Source of the DNA: DASPKT01 sp035626475
GTDB lineage: Bacteria > Pseudomonadota > Alphaproteobacteria > Azospirillales > Azospirillaceae
DNA: 64,000 bases
NCBI GenBank assembly: GCA_035626475.1
Contig: DASPNP010000066.1
Location: 27,456 to 91,455, forward strand
Direction: 5' to 3'
The notes below the pieces were generated by a model, which had not been told where the DNA came from, did no database searches, and was given only the letters and a program-made list of their open reading frames with translations. The first letter of the stretch is position 1; every line of letters starts with the position of its first letter. The position numbers and the translations under genes are program-made. This document shows positions 25,515-33,878 of this stretch, in pieces.

Positions 25515-26882
25515 ATGCCGACCAACATCATGGGCGACGCTGGCAACAACACGCTTCGTCCGACGGGCGCCGACCAGCGGCTGCTGGGCGGGGCGGGCAA
25601 CGACCGGCTGGAAGCGGGCGGTTTCTTCCGCGGCACGATCCTGATCGGCGGCACGGGCAATGACACCTACACGGTGAATCCCGGCCTGCTGGACACCGCG
25701 TTCGTGCTGGAGAACGGCAACGATCCCGCCGACCGCTGGGTCGACCAGCCGATCAACGTTCCGGTCAACCAGATCGTCGAGGTGGACGGGCGTCACCTGC
25801 TGCTGAACGACGCCTTCACCGGACGCTCGGTCCTCTTCATCGACTGGACCCGGCCGGAAAACGTGATCGAGTTCTGGGACGCCCTGCTGGAGGGTGGGGT
25901 CCGCCGCACCTTCACCTTCACCGAGTTCCGCGACGCCATCCGCAGCAGCCCCGCCTATGCGGGCTCCGTGTCGCTGGACACGCTCGGCAGCGCCTATGCG
26001 GCAGGCGTGCGGGCGGAGATCGCCTCGCACTACGCCGCGGCCGGCACGGTCGGCTCCATGTCCGGTCCGTCCCTGGTGCTGAAGCAGTCGGCCGGCGGGC
26101 TGATCGCCTGGGACCCGGCGCGCGGCGCCGACGGGTTCAGGCCGCTGCTGCAACTGGCCCCGGGCACCGACCCGCTGGCCGTCGCCGACTTCACCGGCGA
26201 CCAGAAGGCCGACATCCTGTTCGCCATGCCGGGCGGCGGCCATGTCGTGTGGGACGTGTCGCTCGCCGGGACGGGCTTCCGGACACTGCCCGCCTTCAAC
26301 GGCTTCCAGCCGGTGGGCACCGGCGATTTCCGCGGCTCCGGAGCGACCGACATCCTGCTGCTGAACGCCGCCGGCCAGCTGCGGGTGCTGGACGTGGCCG
26401 GCAACAGCGGCGCCGACCTGCTGACGCTGAACGGCCAGACGCGGATCGCCGGCGTCGGCAACATCGACGGCGGCGGCCGCGCCGACATCGTCTTCCAGAA
26501 CACCGCCTCCGGCGCGCTCTACGCGCTGACCGACGGCGGCTTCCGCGACCTGCTGACCCTCGACCCCGGCGGCGGCTGGACTCTGGCGGGCATCGGCAAT
26601 GTGCGGCCAGGCGCGGCGGAGGACCTGGTGTTCCGCAACACCCAGACGGGCGGCGTCGTCTTCTGGGACGCGACCCAGGGCGCCGCCGGGTTCGAGTGGT
26701 TCGCCACGCTCGGCGCTGAATGGTCGATGCGGGTGGACCTCGACGTCAACAATGACGGCCGCGACGACGTGCTGCTCACCAACGCCGCCGGCGAGTCCGT
26801 CTATTGGACGGGATCGGGCTGGGTCGGGCTCGGGTCGGTGCTGAACCAGGTGCAGCTGGCGGGCATGGGGCCGCTGGGTTGA
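25515..26882 (+). CDS. RTX/FG-GAP repeat protein
   Basis: A 455-residue protein. Residues 5-55 contain RTX-type calcium repeats (MGDAGNNTLRP, LGGAGNDRLEAGG, IGGTGNDTYTV). A unique stretch follows (about 60-180, including RPENVIEFWDALLEGG), then five or six FG-GAP-like units such as VADFTGDQKADILFAM, GTGDFRGSGATDILLL, GVGNIDGGGRADIVFQ and DVNNDGRDDVLLT. No Sec signal; the RTX start suggests type I export or surface attachment. It shares unit-level similarity with the 9624 protein (AGVGN, GGW/EGW blocks). Function unknown. Confidence 0.75.
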   Translation: MPTNIMGDAGNNTLRPTGADQRLLGGAGNDRLEAGGFFRGTILIGGTGNDTYTVNPGLLDTAFVLENGNDPADRWVDQPINVPVNQIVEVDGRHLLLNDAFTGRSVLFIDWTRPENVIEFWDALLEGGVRRTFTFTEFRDAIRSSPAYAGSVSLDTLGSAYAAGVRAEIASHYAAAGTVGSMSGPSLVLKQSAGGLIAWDPARGADGFRPLLQLAPGTDPLAVADFTGDQKADILFAMPGGGHVVWDVSLAGTGFRTLPAFNGFQPVGTGDFRGSGATDILLLNAAGQLRVLDVAGNSGADLLTLNGQTRIAGVGNIDGGGRADIVFQNTASGALYALTDGGFRDLLTLDPGGGWTLAGIGNVRPGAAEDLVFRNTQTGGVVFWDATQGAAGFEWFATLGAEWSMRVDLDVNNDGRDDVLLTNAAGESVYWTGSGWVGLGSVLNQVQLAGMGPLG

Positions 26883-26891
26883 GGCGCGCCC

Positions 26892-27812
26892 CTACCCCAC
26901 CGCCGCCATGGCGTCGCGCAGCAGCTCCATGAACAGCCGCACCTTGGTCGAGGCGCGGCGGTTCTGGGGGTAGAGCGCCCAGAGATGGGTGCTGGCGCTG
27001 GGGCCGCTCGGGTCCCAGCCGCTCAGCACCGGGCGCACCCGCCCCTCCTCCACCTCGCGGCCGATCTGCCAGGTGGGCAGCAGCGCCAGCCCCAGCCCGG
27101 CGCAGGCGGCGGCGATGATCGTCTCGGCATTGTTGCAGACCAGCGGCCCGGATACCCGCACCGACCGCGCCTCCTCGCCCCGGCGGAAGCGCCAGAGCGG
27201 CACGGCGCCGCCGGGCTGGAACACCAGGCAGCGGTGGCGCTCCAGATCGTCGGGCGTTTCGGGCTCGCCATGGGCCTGCAGATAGGCGGTGCTGCCCACC
27301 ACCAGCCGGATGATCGGGGCGAGGCGCACCGCCACCAGATCGGCCACGTCGGGATTGCCCGAGCGCACGGCGATGTCGATGTCGCGGTCGGCCAGGTCCA
27401 GCAGCGCGTCCGACAGCACCAGCTCCACCGTCACTTCCGGCGCCTGGGCGTGGTAGGCGGCCAGCAGCCGGTCGGCATGGCGCAGCCCGAAGGCCACGGG
27501 CATGGTGACCCGCAGCGTGCCGCGCGGCGTCTCCGCCAGCTCGGCCATGCTGCCGTGGGCGTCCTCAATCTCCGAGAGGATGCGTCGGGCCGACGCCAGG
27601 TAGCGGCGGCCGGCCTCGGTCAGGGTCAGGCTGCGCGTCGTGCGGTTCAGCAGGGCCACGCCCAGGTCGCGCTCCAGCAGCTGGATGCGGCGCGAGACGG
27701 AGCTGGGGGCGAGCGCCAGGGCGCGGGCGGCGGCGCTGAGGCTGCCGGCCTCGACCACTTGGCAGAAGACCGCCATCCCCTCCGCCCGCTCGCCATGCGT
27801 CGCTCCGGGCAT
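26892..27812 (-). CDS. LysR-family transcriptional regulator
   Basis: A 306-residue LysR regulator. The winged helix-turn-helix is at residues 13-70 (FCQVVEAGSLSAAARALALAPSSVSRRIQLLERDLG), followed by the linker helix and a periplasmic-binding-like effector domain. It reads away from the molybdenum hydroxylase genes, and a 17-bp palindrome lies 13 nt upstream of its start, so it is likely to regulate both itself and the hydroxylase. Upstream in-frame residues to 27926 are discarded because they cross that operator. Confidence 0.9.
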   Translation of the reverse strand: MPGATHGERAEGMAVFCQVVEAGSLSAAARALALAPSSVSRRIQLLERDLGVALLNRTTRSLTLTEAGRRYLASARRILSEIEDAHGSMAELAETPRGTLRVTMPVAFGLRHADRLLAAYHAQAPEVTVELVLSDALLDLADRDIDIAVRSGNPDVADLVAVRLAPIIRLVVGSTAYLQAHGEPETPDDLERHRCLVFQPGGAVPLWRFRRGEEARSVRVSGPLVCNNAETIIAAACAGLGLALLPTWQIGREVEEGRVRPVLSGWDPSGPSASTHLWALYPQNRRASTKVRLFMELLRDAMAAVG

Positions 27813-27824
27813 CGTTGCACTCCG

Positions 27825-27841
27825 TCGAAAGGTACTTTCGA
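27825..27841. promoter_or_regulatory. Probable LysR operator
   Basis: TCGAAAGGTACTTTCGA is a perfect 7-bp inverted repeat with a 3-nt spacer, in the short divergent region between the LysR gene and the molybdenum hydroxylase genes. LysR proteins bind interrupted palindromes of this size in such positions. Confidence 0.7.
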
Positions 27842-27913
27842 TTTTCCTCTGTAGCGCAAGGAGGGGCAGCTGCGCCACTGTGCCGGTCGAGCGGGGGCTC
27901 GCGTCAGGGATGA

Positions 27914-28390
27914 ATGACCATGGCACATCGACTCACCGTGAACGGGCGGGAGGTCTCCGCCGACGTTCCGGGCGACACCCCGCTGCTCTGGGTGCTCCGC
28001 GAGGAGCTGGGGCTCACCGGTACCAAATATGGCTGCGGCATTGCCCAGTGCGGCGCCTGCACGGTCCATATCGACGGCATGCCGGTGCGCAGCTGCTCGC
28101 TGCCGGTGGAGGGGGCCGCCGGCCAGCGCATCACCACCATCGAGGGGCTGTCCGAGACCAGGGATCACGCCCTGCAGAAGGCCTGGATCGAGGAGCAGGT
28201 GCCGCAATGCGGCTACTGCCAATCCGGCATGATCATGGCCGCCGCCGCCCTGCTGGCCGAGAAGCCGCAGCCGACCGACGCCGACATCGCCGAGGCCATG
28301 ACCAATCTCTGCCGCTGCGGCACCTATCCCCGCGTGCGCAGGGCCATCCGCCGCGCCGCCGGCATGACCGACACCGGGAGGGCGGCATGA
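27914..28390 (+). CDS. Molybdenum hydroxylase small subunit, 2Fe-2S (IorA-like)
   Basis: A 158-residue iron-sulfur subunit of the xanthine oxidase family. Plant-type 2Fe-2S cysteines are C41, C46, C49 and C61; the second cluster cysteines are C99, C102, C133 and C135 (QCGYCQSG, CRCGTYPR). It resembles the isoquinoline 1-oxidoreductase alpha subunit or aldehyde-oxidising relatives. It overlaps the large subunit gene by 4 nt. ATG 27920 is an alternative start two codons in. Probably controlled by the divergent LysR protein. Confidence 0.9.
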   Translation: MTMAHRLTVNGREVSADVPGDTPLLWVLREELGLTGTKYGCGIAQCGACTVHIDGMPVRSCSLPVEGAAGQRITTIEGLSETRDHALQKAWIEEQVPQCGYCQSGMIMAAAALLAEKPQPTDADIAEAMTNLCRCGTYPRVRRAIRRAAGMTDTGRAA

Positions 28391-30648
28391 CCGCCCTGTC
28401 CCGCCGCGGCTTCATCGCCGCCGCCGCTACCGCCGGCGCCGGTCTGGTCATCGGCTTCGACCTGCCCGCCGGCGCCGCGCCTGCGTCCCCCGGAGCGGCC
28501 ACCGTGAACGGCTGGGTGCGCATTGGCCCGGACGGGGTCGTCACGCTGCTGACCAACGCCTCGGAACTCGGCCAGGGCTCGCGCACCGTCGTGCCGCAGA
28601 TCCTGGCGGAGGAGCTGGAGGTGGACTGGGCCGCCATCCGCATCGACATGGCGCCGATCCAGGACCGGTTCGGCACCTTCGGCACGCCGCCCACCTTCTA
28701 CGGCACCGGCGGCAGCTCCGCCGTGCGCCGGCAGTTCGACAAGCTGCGCAAGGTCGGCGCCGCCGCGCGGCTGATGCTGGTGCAGGCGGCGGCCGAGCGC
28801 TGGCAGGTGCCCGCGGCCGAGTGCCGGGCCGAGGCCGGCCATGTGCTGCATCCGCCCAGCAACCGGCGCATCGCCTATGGTGCCGTGGCCGAGGCGGCCG
28901 CCGCCCTGCCCGTCCCCGCCGACCCGCCGCTGAAGCCGCGCTCCGAATGGCGGATCATCGGCCGGACCGTGCCGCGCGAGGACATCCCGGCCAAGGTCGA
29001 CGGCTCGGCGGTCTATGGCATCGACGTCGTCCTGCCGGACATGCTGGTGGCGACGATCATGCAGGCGCCGGTCTTCGGGGCGAAGCTCGGCCCGCTCGAC
29101 GAGGCGCCGGCCCTGGCCGTGCCGGGCGTGCGCAAGGTGGTGCCGATCCGCGGCGTTCGCATCGCCGTGCCGACGCCGGGGCGCGGGCCGACCTACGTGG
29201 CCCTTGCAGATGCGGTCGCGGTGGTCGCCGACCGCTACTGGCAGGCGGCCAAGGGGCTGGAGGCGCTGAAGCCGGTCTGGGAGGGCGGGCTGGAGCCGGA
29301 CCTCGACACCGCCAAGGTGTTCGACCGGCTGCGCGCCGCGAAGGCCGGCAACCGGATGGTGCCCAAGGCCTTCTGGCGCAGCCGGGACGATGGCGGCGAG
29401 ACGGCCGAGCCCCCGCCCTACGATCTGCAGGCGGCATCAACCGAGGCCGGCATCGCCTTCGCCAACGCCGCGCGCGTGCTGGAGGCGGAATACACCGTCC
29501 CCTACCTCTACCACGCCCAGATGGAGCCGATGACGGCGGTGGCGCGGGCCGGAGCGGACAAGGCCGAGATCTGGGTCGGCACGCAGAACCAGACCGGCAC
29601 GCGGCGCGTGCTGGCGGCGCTGCTGAGCCTGCCGGAGGACAGGGTCTCGGTCGAGACCACCTATGTCGGCGGCGGCTTCGGCCGGCGCTACCAGCACGAC
29701 GTCGCGCCGCAGGCGGCGCTGCTGTCGCGCGCCATGGACGGGCGCCCCGTGAAGCTGATCTGGAGCCGCGAGGAGGATATGCGCCAGGGCCGCTACCGCC
29801 CGGCTGCGCTGGCGAGTTTCCGCGCAGCACTGGACGGGGCCGGCCGCCCAGCGGCGGTCGCCGCGACCGTCACCAACATCCTGGGCATCCCGGAGCTGGG
29901 ACGCGGCGGGGTCGGCGGGGCGGAGGCGATGGGATCGGTGTCGGAGACCGGCATCCGCTACCGTCTGCCGGCCCTGGTCGCCACCGTGCCGACGCCCGAG
30001 GCGGCGGTGCCGACCGGGCCCTGGCGCTCGGTCCACACCACCCAGAACGTCTTCTTCTTCGAAAGCTTCATGGACGAGCTGGCCCATGCGGCCAAGGCCG
30101 ACCCGGTCGCCTTCCGCCGAAGCTATCTGGAGGGCGACGCCCGGGCGCAGCGGGTGCTGGACCTGGCGGCGGAGAAGTCCGGCTGGGGCCGTCCCCTGCC
30201 CAAGGGCCACGGGCGCGGCGTCGCCTTCTGGTACTCCTTCCAGAGCCTGGCGGCGGCGGTGGCGGAGGTGTCGGTCCTGGACGGGCGCCTGCGCGTCCGC
30301 CGCGTCACCGTCGCCTTCGACTGCGGCACCTCGGTGGCGCCGGACAACATCCGCGCGCAGATCGAGGGGTCGGTCATCATGGGGCTGGGATCGGCGCTGT
30401 CGGAGCAGGTCACGGTGTCGGGCGGCCGGACCGTGCCGCAGAACTTCGACGCCTACCCTCTGATCAAGCTGGAGCAGGCGCCGGAGATCGACATCCACCT
30501 GCTGGAAAGCCCGGCCTGCGCCGTCGGCGGCGCCGGCGAACCCGTGGCGCCGCTCCCCGGCCCGGCCGTGGCGAACGCCATCTTCGCCGCCACCGGCCGG
30601 CGCATCCGGTCGCTGCCTTTCCTGGCGCAGGGGTTGGAGGTGGCGTGA
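28387..30648 (+). CDS. Molybdenum hydroxylase large subunit, Mo-cofactor binding (IorB-like)
   Basis: A 753-residue catalytic subunit with a Tat signal (SRRGFIAAAATAGAGLVIG), so it should be exported folded with its cofactor. Blocks of the family are present: NASELGQGSRTVVPQILAEEL, GRTVPREDIPAKVDGSAVYGID, YLYHAQMEPMTAVA, TYVGGGFGRRYQHD and the C-terminal CAVGGAGEPVAPLPGPAVANA with the catalytic Glu. There is no FAD subunit, which together with the Tat signal matches the isoquinoline 1-oxidoreductase / membrane aldehyde dehydrogenase group that passes electrons to cytochromes. The substrate is not determined; no cytochrome gene is adjacent. Confidence 0.9.
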   Translation: MTALSRRGFIAAAATAGAGLVIGFDLPAGAAPASPGAATVNGWVRIGPDGVVTLLTNASELGQGSRTVVPQILAEELEVDWAAIRIDMAPIQDRFGTFGTPPTFYGTGGSSAVRRQFDKLRKVGAAARLMLVQAAAERWQVPAAECRAEAGHVLHPPSNRRIAYGAVAEAAAALPVPADPPLKPRSEWRIIGRTVPREDIPAKVDGSAVYGIDVVLPDMLVATIMQAPVFGAKLGPLDEAPALAVPGVRKVVPIRGVRIAVPTPGRGPTYVALADAVAVVADRYWQAAKGLEALKPVWEGGLEPDLDTAKVFDRLRAAKAGNRMVPKAFWRSRDDGGETAEPPPYDLQAASTEAGIAFANAARVLEAEYTVPYLYHAQMEPMTAVARAGADKAEIWVGTQNQTGTRRVLAALLSLPEDRVSVETTYVGGGFGRRYQHDVAPQAALLSRAMDGRPVKLIWSREEDMRQGRYRPAALASFRAALDGAGRPAAVAATVTNILGIPELGRGGVGGAEAMGSVSETGIRYRLPALVATVPTPEAAVPTGPWRSVHTTQNVFFFESFMDELAHAAKADPVAFRRSYLEGDARAQRVLDLAAEKSGWGRPLPKGHGRGVAFWYSFQSLAAAVAEVSVLDGRLRVRRVTVAFDCGTSVAPDNIRAQIEGSVIMGLGSALSEQVTVSGGRTVPQNFDAYPLIKLEQAPEIDIHLLESPACAVGGAGEPVAPLPGPAVANAIFAATGRRIRSLPFLAQGLEVA

Positions 30649-30749
30649 GGGTTATTGGTGCGGCGGAGGAGCACCTGCCTCCCGCCGCGCTTTTGCCCCG
30701 GGGTCGGAAGGGCCCCGTTGTACGATGCCCTGTGCGGCGTCTCCCACTA

Positions 30750-30965
30750 CCCGTCATCCCGGCGCAGGCCGGGACCCAGGGGTTGCAGTGGGATGCGAGC
30801 GATGCAGCACAGGTGTGGTTCGTAGGTCGCATGGAGCCGCAGGCGCAATGCGACACCCCGGCCGGAGCATGTCGCATTACGCTCCGGTCCATGCGACCTA
30901 CGGGTGCACTTCATCAATGGTGCATTGCTGCAACCCCTGGGTCCCGGCCTACGCCGGGATGACGG
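30750..30965. repeat. Dispersed palindromic repeat, family B copy 2, with a nested family C element
   Basis: Outer arms CCCGTCATCCCGGCGCAGGC and GCCTACGCCGGGATGACGG. At 216 bp it is longer than the other family B copies because a separate palindrome (30821-30902) sits inside it. It fills most of the 427-nt gap between the hydroxylase and the nucleotidyltransferase; no gene is supported there apart from the short peptide at 31018. Confidence 0.85.
30821..30902. repeat. Palindromic repeat, family C copy 1
   Basis: Arms CGTAGGTCGCATGGAGC and TCCATGCGACCTACG with inner GCAATGCGAC / GTCGCATTAC. A second copy occurs at 52425-52510, which shows it is an independent element nested in family B here. 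Confidence 0.8.
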
Positions 30966-31017
30966 TCGAGCGTAGGACGAGCGGGTGAGAACCATACAGC
31001 CGGTTCTCTAACCGACC

Positions 31018-31098
31018 TTAAGTCGCCGCCGCCTCGGCGAACTGGGACCGGGCGATCCCGATGTCGCGCCAAGCGTCAATCCAGGTCGGATGGGTCAC
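31018..31098 (-). pseudogene. Possible remnant of a partner gene for the nucleotidyltransferase
   Basis: A 26-codon reading from GTG 31098 overlaps the 3' end of the nucleotidyltransferase gene in another frame and ends at a TAA at 31018. The peptide (WIDAWRDIGIARSQFAEAAA) is helical and gene-like, and the position is where a HEPN-type partner would begin. It stops just before the repeat cluster. Homology cannot be shown from so few residues. Confidence 0.25.
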
Positions 31099-31462
31099 GG
31101 CCGTCCCTCATCACGCGGGCGCGCAGCGATGGGCCCAGATGGCGCTCGTCGATGACGTCGGGCTGGATGCCGGCATCCTCGCAGATGGTGAATATCTCGG
31201 CGACCAGATCGGCGGAGCGATCCGCCGGCACGTCGAACAGGACAATGTCGATGTCGGACTTCTCGTGGAAGCGGCCCGTCGCCAGGGAGCCGAAGACCAG
31301 CAGCCGTCCGCCGGCCGCCCGAGCCACCGCATCCGCCTTAGCCACGGCCGACAGTGCCGCCGCCCGCCGGTCGGCGACACGCCGGGCGATCAGCTCGCTC
31401 AAAGTCGGATAGGCGCGCTGCGGGGCGCTCACTTCGGGTCTCCGGTCGAAAGGTCCACACAT
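31076..31462 (-). CDS. MNT-type nucleotidyltransferase
   Basis: A 128-residue minimal nucleotidyltransferase. The core motif is FGSLATGRFHEKSDIDIVLFD, with G58 S59 and metal-binding D70 and D72; a third acidic residue may be D94 or D97 in the PDVIDE segment. Such MntA-like proteins add nucleotides to a HEPN partner toxin (type VII toxin-antitoxin) or act alone. No full partner is present. ATG 31462 has AGGGA upstream. Upstream in-frame residues to 31525 overlap the parC end region and are not used. Confidence 0.75.
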   Translation of the reverse strand: MCGPFDRRPEVSAPQRAYPTLSELIARRVADRRAAALSAVAKADAVARAAGGRLLVFGSLATGRFHEKSDIDIVLFDVPADRSADLVAEIFTICEDAGIQPDVIDERHLGPSLRARVMRDGRDPSDLD

Positions 31463-31527
31463 TGTGTCCCTAACGCGAAGATAGGCGCATCGGGGCGGTG
31501 CCGCAACGCACCGCCCCGGCCGCACCT

Positions 31528-33816
31528 TTACCCCGAGAACTTGTTGTTCTTCGGGAAGCCGTTCGGCGGCAGCTTGCCGAGCGAGCCGCGGGCGGCGACC
31601 CAGGGGCGCAGGTCGGATTCGACACGGGTGCGCTCGCCGCTGCCGCCCATCCTCCAGGACAGGCCCTCGGCCATCTTCACGACGGCGAGGTCCTCCAGGC
31701 TGGCGTCCTTGTACTTCTGCAGGGCGACGCCCTTGCCGCGGGCCAGCACCGGCAGCTCGTCCAGCGGGAAGACCAGGAGCTTGCGGTTGTTGCCGATGAC
31801 GGCCACGGCATCGCCCTCGGCCGGGACGCAGATGGTGGCCACCGCCCCCTCGCCCACGTTCAGGATCTGCTTGCCGGCGCGGGTCTGCGCCACGACCTCG
31901 TCGGCCTCCACCTGGAAGCCGCGCCCGTCGCTGGAGGCCACCACCAGCTTCTTGCCGGCGCGGTAGGGCAGCACGGTGACGATCTCCGCCTCGCCCAGAT
32001 CCATCATCAGGCGCACCGGTTCGCCGAAGCCGCGGCCGCGCGGCAGCTTGTCGACGCCCAGCGTGTAGAAGCGGCCGAGCGAGGAGAAGACCAGCAGCTT
32101 GTCGGTCGTCTCCGCCCGCAACACGAAGCGCCCGCGGTCGCCGTCCTTGTACTTGGCCTCCGCCGCCTCGGCGTCGGTCAGGTGGCCCTTCACGGCGCGG
32201 ATCCAGCCCTTCTCCGACAGGAAGACGGTGACCGACTCGCGCTCGATCATGGCCTCCACCGGCACGACGATCTCGGCCGGCGCGTCCGCCACTTCCGTCC
32301 GGCGCTCGCCCAGCTTGGTGGACTGGCCGAACTTCCGGCGGATGTCGCTGATCTCCGAGGAGACCGACTTCCAGCGCTTGCCCTCGTCCTCCAGCAGCGA
32401 CAGCAGCTCGGTCCGCTCGGCCGACAGCCCGTCATGCTCCTTGCGGATCTCCATCTCCTCGAGCTTGCGCAAGGAGCGCAGGCGCATGTTGAGGATGGCT
32501 TCCGCCTGCACGTCCGTCAGCCCGAAGGTCGCCATCAGCGAGACCTTGGGCTCGTCCTCCTCGCGGATGATGCGGATGACCTCGTCCAGGTTCAGGTAGG
32601 CGATCAGGTAGCCGGCCAGCACCTCCAGCCGGTGGTCGATCTTGCCCAGCCGGTGCTTGGAGCGCCGCACCAGCACGTCCAGCCGGTGGTCGAGGAAGGC
32701 GAACAGCACCTCGCGCAGATTCATGACGCGCGGCACCTGGTCGGCGCCCAGCACGTTCATGTTCAGCGGGATGCGGGTCTCCAGGTCGGTGTGGCGGAAC
32801 AGCTGCTCCATCAGCACGGCCGGGTCGACGTTGCGGCTCTTGGGCACCAGCACGACACGGATGTCCTCCGCCGACTCGTCGCGGATGTCCTCCAGCAGCG
32901 GCAGCTTGCGCTCGGCCAGCAGCTCGGCGATGTGCTCGATCAGCTTGGACTTCTGCACCTGGTAGGGGATCTGGGTGACGATGATCTGCCAGGTGCCCTG
33001 ACCCAGCTTCTCCGTCTCCCAGCGGGCGCGCAGGCGGAAGCTGCCGCGGCCGGTGCGGTAGGCCTCGCGCACCGCCTCGCGCCCCTCCACCAGCACGCCG
33101 CCGGTGGGGAAGTCGGGGCCGGGCATCAGCTGCACCAGCTGGTCGGCGGCGGCCGCGTCGGTCGCCTTGCGCTCGTCGGCCGGCAGCGTCGCCAGTACCT
33201 CGCGCCACTCCTTGCGCTTCTTGATGCAGAGATGCAGCGCGTCGCAGATCTCGCCGACATTGTGCGGCGGGATGCTGGTCGCCATGCCCACGGCGATGCC
33301 GGCCGAGCCGTTCGCCAGCAGGTTCGGGAAGGCGGCCGGCATGACGACCGGCTCCTCGCCGTCGCCGTCGTACGTGGCGCGGAAGTCGACCGCGTCCTCG
33401 TCGATGCCGGCCAGCATGGCCTTGGCGACCTCGGTCAGGCGCGCTTCCGTGTACCGCATGGCGGCGGCGTTATCGCCGTCGATGTTGCCGAAGTTGCCCT
33501 GCCCCTCGACCAGCGGGTAGCGGGCGGCGAAGTCCTGCGCCAGGCGCACCAGCGCCTCGTACACGGCACTGTCGCCGTGCGGGTGGAACTTGCCGATGAC
33601 GTCGCCGACGACACGGGCCGACTTCTTGGGCGGCGTGTTCGGGTCGAGCTTCAACTGGCTCATGGCGAAGAGCAGCCGCCGGTGGACCGGCTTCAGCCCG
33701 TCGCGCACGTCGGGCAGCGAGCGCGAGACGATGGTGGAAAGGGCGTAGGACAGGTAGCGCTCGCTCAGCGCGTCGGAGAGCGGCTTGTCCAGGATTTCCA
33801 GGGCGGCGTCGGTCAT
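31528..33816 (-). CDS. parC: DNA topoisomerase IV subunit A
   Basis: A 762-residue type IIA topoisomerase breakage-rejoining subunit, which decatenates daughter chromosomes with ParE. The winged-helix region holds the quinolone-determining residues as FHPHGDSAVYEALVR with S83 and E87, the drug-sensitive form, and the catalytic tyrosine is Y122 (AMRYTEARL). LANGSAGIAVGMATSIPPHN and the C-gate coiled coil near 430-460 follow, then a beta-pinwheel C-terminal domain. The absence of a clear GyrA box (QRRGGKG) and the overall sequence place it with ParC rather than GyrA. It is downstream of recO, separated by 62 nt. Confidence 0.95.
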   Translation of the reverse strand: MTDAALEILDKPLSDALSERYLSYALSTIVSRSLPDVRDGLKPVHRRLLFAMSQLKLDPNTPPKKSARVVGDVIGKFHPHGDSAVYEALVRLAQDFAARYPLVEGQGNFGNIDGDNAAAMRYTEARLTEVAKAMLAGIDEDAVDFRATYDGDGEEPVVMPAAFPNLLANGSAGIAVGMATSIPPHNVGEICDALHLCIKKRKEWREVLATLPADERKATDAAAADQLVQLMPGPDFPTGGVLVEGREAVREAYRTGRGSFRLRARWETEKLGQGTWQIIVTQIPYQVQKSKLIEHIAELLAERKLPLLEDIRDESAEDIRVVLVPKSRNVDPAVLMEQLFRHTDLETRIPLNMNVLGADQVPRVMNLREVLFAFLDHRLDVLVRRSKHRLGKIDHRLEVLAGYLIAYLNLDEVIRIIREEDEPKVSLMATFGLTDVQAEAILNMRLRSLRKLEEMEIRKEHDGLSAERTELLSLLEDEGKRWKSVSSEISDIRRKFGQSTKLGERRTEVADAPAEIVVPVEAMIERESVTVFLSEKGWIRAVKGHLTDAEAAEAKYKDGDRGRFVLRAETTDKLLVFSSLGRFYTLGVDKLPRGRGFGEPVRLMMDLGEAEIVTVLPYRAGKKLVVASSDGRGFQVEADEVVAQTRAGKQILNVGEGAVATICVPAEGDAVAVIGNNRKLLVFPLDELPVLARGKGVALQKYKDASLEDLAVVKMAEGLSWRMGGSGERTRVESDLRPWVAARGSLGKLPPNGFPKNNKFSG

Positions 33817-33878
33817 GGATCAATCATGCTTTCGGAGGGCGGACGGCGCCGGCGGTCGCGTTTCCCGAGCGGGGGCGA

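Noticed and set aside
30649..31075. Repeat-rich gap considered as a CRISPR array
   Set aside because: Repeats are inverted and nested, not regularly spaced direct repeats, and no cas gene is present.
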